Positions 62,201 to 64,000 of a stretch of 64,000 nt of DNA are shown here, piece after piece. Each line of letters opens with the position of its first letter. The first letter of the stretch is position 1. The stretch is from contig NZ_RCTZ02000001.1 of NCBI RefSeq assembly GCF_003667315.2, positions 1 through 64,000 of the forward strand, in the 5' to 3' direction. Below the pieces are notes generated by a model. The model did not search any database and was not told where the DNA came from. It worked only from the letters and a program-made list of their open reading frames with translations. The translations under genes and the position numbers were made by a program. Origin of the DNA: Tropicibacter alexandrii (GTDB lineage: Bacteria > Pseudomonadota > Alphaproteobacteria > Rhodobacterales > Rhodobacteraceae).

Positions 62201-62378
62201 CACCGAAACCGGTCGCGATGACCTCGAAATGGCGGTGACGGCAGAGGGCACCCTGTGGCGCGACGCGGGCGCCGCGCCCATGACCGCCAGTTCAGACGAT
62301 CTGCTGGACAGCATGACCGCGATCGAGGACCCGCCCGAGGAGGAGGAGGCCGAGATCACCGAACCGCTTTTGTTCTGA
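59232..62378 (+). CDS. RTX calcium-binding protein with glycoside-hydrolase-like body and three C-terminal repeats
   Basis: 1048 residues if started at TTG 59232 (GGGGG upstream; the ORF continues to 59139 and this start is uncertain). N-terminal 600 residues resemble a clan-A-like TIM-barrel; YSNEVWN (about 275) is the pattern around the acid/base Glu in some cellulose- and polysaccharide-active families. Then RTX nonapeptides (nt about 61159-61330; GGAGDDTLIGHDGTD, GGTGDDLLHGGAGNDLLRGG), then three tandem repeats of about 80 residues (nt about 61530-62270) each with DWFxP and DxWDxDxDxxY. Ends with an acidic tail. RTX proteins leave by type I secretion; no TolC/HlyBD is in the window. Function (polymer degradation or adhesion) inferred. 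Confidence 0.85.
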   Translation: MPIQSTIGLTDPAVSLGLTAATDYTTNLPFIDLMKTARDPFFGYENAQYFGDYLDADGWAHTVPDTGPITYHFDWGSFAETDPSGALLYPQLVANQSGTYVLEFHGQGAIEIRTPTETFRDDDGDGRIEFTIQPEEIDESGTSTTYFGFDIVIGATGAPGNYDPANPTHLRDISLVRAEHEDLFHAGAVFNPEWLEVVDDVRQVRFMDWAQTNDSTVETAADLPRLSDASWAGGVPIEVQVHLANQIGADPWFTIPHGLDAAGTRALVTYVRDTLDPALVPTFEYSNEVWNPIFAQNAFVQDRAVEWFGDDAYLADPATGQYVLDGSGAPLVSYYATINAQMILATQTAQIVSEVYADTPELDYINTIGLNTGLGGSADVMAQYLFAPLWQSAQMSDLPAYVPPHTVFDTVAATSYFGGGLLDQDLEAFRAAIDDPDTDIQTWLADYVMGRNADFADPETGEIAITGSVPHLVGTLQAIADSIAAEGLDLGLTLYEGGQHLIHETPGLWETGVDAAGNTVIAPIPQYDALQAALLDFVRGARIVEAFDALAESWFQIGSGAFVQYGDVKLPGESGAYDLLAHHDDATPRSEAILDLNATQPVLWEDRAGAHFQHGLQPDLDGAEVYPGLTDLSGSDLIEGTWAEDLLYGGAGDDTLIGHDGTDTLAGGAGDDQLQGGTGDDLLHGGAGNDLLRGGSGRDAFRFDGGFGQDTVADFDMTADSLFLDGTALDLSALPEGLTLAQTDAGTLLSGAGGTILLQPADLPAPDLTYGLTGPDAQLFEVDPHTGAIRFQDWFTPDASDPWDSDEDNQYEVIVLGFDADGRQVDESARTMTVSTDGIRWQDAPDAQPPTEVTYALTGPDAQLFTVDPATGEIALQDWFSPSLDDPWDADGDHTYELARVATAADGSATDVPLRMVVTEAGLDWRDAAPEPTPEASYALSGPDAHLFTVDLRGGEIGLQDWFIPSPTDAWDSDEDHVYQVTRLHLSGDGTETGRDDLEMAVTAEGTLWRDAGAAPMTASSDDLLDSMTAIEDPPEEEEAEITEPLLF

Positions 62379-62423
62379 CAGGTGCGACCAGCGTCACACC
62401 CGGTCGACCGGGACGGATGCCGC

Positions 62424-63332
62424 TCAGGCACCGCCGCCCATGACATCCGGCAGGGCCCGGCGAAGGTGGGCTGCAAGCGCATCGACTTGCGGCGGGTTGC
62501 CCCGCCTTGCATGCATCAAAAGGCTGATCTCGGCCAGTCCAGCGGTCCAGTCGGGCAGAAGTCGGCTCAGCCGCCCCGATGCGACATCCTCGGCGCAGAC
62601 ATAGGCGGGCAAAGCCACCACACCCAGCCCGTCGGCGGCGGCCTGCTTCAGCGTGACCATGTCATCGCTGCGCAAACGCACCGCGAACGGAATTTCGGCG
62701 CTGCGCCCATCGGGTCCCTGAAGCGACCACGACTCGCCACCCGGGCGCCAGCCAAGGACAAGGCCCGGCACCCCTTCGAGGTCCGCCGGAGCGGCCTGCG
62801 CCCCGAATTCCCGCACGAGGCCGGGCGAACCGAACAGGTGCCACGCGACCTCGCCGATGCGCCGCTGGATCAGGCCGGAATCCGGCAGCAGCCTCGCATG
62901 CCCCCGGATGGCCAGATCGATGCCATCGCCGATCATGTCGGCATAATCGTTCGACGCCTGCACCCGCAGGACGACGCGCGGATGGTCGGCCAGAAAGCCG
63001 GGCAGAACCCGGGCGAGCGCGAACTGCGCCACCCCGACCGAACAGGACAAGGTCACGCTTCCCTCCAACACGCCGCTGTCGCGCCGCACCGCCGCCTCGG
63101 CGGCCCGCATGCTGTCCAGCGCCGCCCGGGCGTGCCGATAATAGGCCGCCCCTGCCTCGGTCAGGGCAAGCCTACGTGAATCGCGGTTCAAAAGCCGCGT
63201 GCCAAGCGCCTCTTCGAGCGCCTTCACCTGACGGCTGATCCGCGATTTGGGGATGCCCAAAGCCCGGGCCGCCGCCGAAAATCCCTGCTGCTCGACAACA
63301 TGCACAAGGTAGCTCGCTTGGTTGAGGTCCAT
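62424..63332 (-). CDS. LysR-family transcriptional regulator
   Basis: 302 residues from ATG 63332 (GGAGGGG upstream). N-terminal winged HTH (about 5-60; FSAAARALGIPKSRISRQVK) and a periplasmic-binding-like effector domain (about 90-295; SVTLSCSVGVAQFALARVLP). Similar to the CrgA/DntR-like group found beside pirin genes. Divergent from the pirin gene at 63450, its likely target. Confidence 0.93.
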   Translation of the reverse strand: MDLNQASYLVHVVEQQGFSAAARALGIPKSRISRQVKALEEALGTRLLNRDSRRLALTEAGAAYYRHARAALDSMRAAEAAVRRDSGVLEGSVTLSCSVGVAQFALARVLPGFLADHPRVVLRVQASNDYADMIGDGIDLAIRGHARLLPDSGLIQRRIGEVAWHLFGSPGLVREFGAQAAPADLEGVPGLVLGWRPGGESWSLQGPDGRSAEIPFAVRLRSDDMVTLKQAAADGLGVVALPAYVCAEDVASGRLSRLLPDWTAGLAEISLLMHARRGNPPQVDALAAHLRRALPDVMGGGA

Positions 63333-63449
63333 GTTCTTGCCCCTCCCGCAAGGCGTGTCGTTCCAATTATGGAACGTTGGGTTCCGAAAGGCACGGATTT
63401 TCGGCTGATCGTTGCACACGTAAGTTCGGAGGCAGCACAGGAGGCCCAT

Positions 63450-64000
63450 ATGACCATTCAACGCAGCAACATGACCCAAGCGGACGGAACGGCGATCACC
63501 GCCATCCAGCATGCCGAAAGGCTGACCCGTGGCACCGGCTTCGAGGCGCAAAGCTTCGTCCATCGCCAATTGGACGGGCTGATGGACCCGCTGATCATGG
63601 TCGATCACTTCACCATGACCGAACCGACCTTCGCACCGCATGCCCATGCCGGGTTGTCGGCGGTGAGCGTGCTGTTCGAGGACAGCACCGGAACCTTCCG
63701 CAACCGGGATTCGCTGGGCAATGACATCGAACTTGCCCCCGGCGACCTCTACTGGCTCAAGGCCGCGCGCGGTGCCGTGCATGACGAAGCCCCAACCCCG
63801 GGGTCGCGCACCCACGCGCTGCAGATCTTCGTCAACCTGCCCGCCGAGCAAAAGCTGGACGCGCCCGCATCGCGCCACGTCCCCGCCGCCGAGATGCCGC
63901 TGATCGAAGGCCCCGACCACCGGGTGCGGGTGATGACCGGCCACAGCAACGGCGTCATCGGTGCCGCCCCGCCTGCCCTGCCGCTGACCATCCTCGACAT
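63450..64000 (+). CDS. Pirin-family protein (3' end outside window)
   Basis: First 183 residues; ATG 63450 behind AGGAGG. Bicupin of the pirin family: MVDHFTMTEPTFAPHAHAGL carries His metal ligands of the N-terminal cupin, followed by LAPGDLYWLKAARGAVHDE and HALQIFVNLPAEQK. Some bacterial pirins act as quercetin 2,3-dioxygenases or modulators. Divergent from a LysR gene. Confidence 0.9.
   Translation, partial: MTIQRSNMTQADGTAITAIQHAERLTRGTGFEAQSFVHRQLDGLMDPLIMVDHFTMTEPTFAPHAHAGLSAVSVLFEDSTGTFRNRDSLGNDIELAPGDLYWLKAARGAVHDEAPTPGSRTHALQIFVNLPAEQKLDAPASRHVPAAEMPLIEGPDHRVRVMTGHSNGVIGAAPPALPLTILD

Overview
The window reads as a piece of a GC-rich alphaproteobacterial chromosome, most likely Rhodobacterales (Roseobacter-type). 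Pointers are PstA/PstC permeases with long N-terminal extensions, a B12-dependent class II ribonucleotide reductase (NrdJ), type II DAHP synthase, a complete Liv transporter, an orphan LuxR regulator, a one-polypeptide indolepyruvate ferredoxin oxidoreductase and a roseobacter-style RTX protein. No rRNA, tRNA or CRISPR array was seen. The assignment is inferred from gene content, not from a marker-gene tree.

Bases about 90-8710 are the most interesting part: a compact, apparently complete prophage of about 8.6 kb that encodes no integrase. It carries a double-jelly-roll-like major capsid protein, a small FtsK/HerA-like ATPase, seven small proteins that each have a hydrophobic segment (several start where the preceding gene stops), a lytic transglycosylase, a T7-lysozyme-like amidase, two holin-like proteins, a repressor with clustered operator half-sites, and a replication protein whose own gene contains 22-bp iterons. 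No tail, portal or large-terminase gene is present. This is the pattern of tailless, membrane-containing icosahedral phages (PM2, FLiP and relatives). The element is bounded by a shared 12-bp core; the right copy sits in a near-canonical XerC/XerD dif site, so the phage probably uses the host Xer recombinases to integrate at the chromosome-dimer resolution site.

Right of dif the chromosome is ordinary but gene-dense. 8.9-13.3 kb: LuxR regulator, tsf, rpsB, HupE-like protein. 13.3-22.1 kb (minus strand): a phosphate module, pstS-pstC-pstA-pstB-phoU-phoB, preceded by a PLP sulfur-amino-acid lyase gene directly joined to phoR. Three good Pho boxes were found, in front of pstS, the lyase-phoR pair, and a distant secreted phytase-like esterase (58.9 kb). 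22.1-26.7 kb: gamma-carbonic-anhydrase-like protein, gmk, YicC-family protein, a PAS protein, aroF. 26.8-29.8 kb: GlxA-type regulator, sulfotransferase, periplasmic sugar-dehydrogenase-like protein. 30.0-35.6 kb: livK-livG-livF-(small exported protein)-livH-livM.

35.6-46.3 kb holds mixed single genes: DUF6653-type membrane protein, ZIP transporter, XRE-cupin regulator, acyl-CoA synthetase, DsbA-like protein, small potassium channel, Bcr/CflA exporter, chemotaxis receptor with a membrane-embedded N-terminus, icd, glycosyltransferase and a tiny EF-hand protein. 46.6-54.8 kb is dominated by nrdJ (with an upstream NrdR box and DnaA box) and by the indolepyruvate oxidoreductase divergent from an Lrp regulator. 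54.9-64.0 kb carries a Tat-exported intradiol-dioxygenase-like protein lacking its usual tyrosine ligands, a ferric-reductase-like membrane protein, a glycolipid-binding-like protein, the phytase-like esterase, a large RTX protein with three C-terminal repeats, and a LysR regulator divergent from a pirin gene cut by the window edge.
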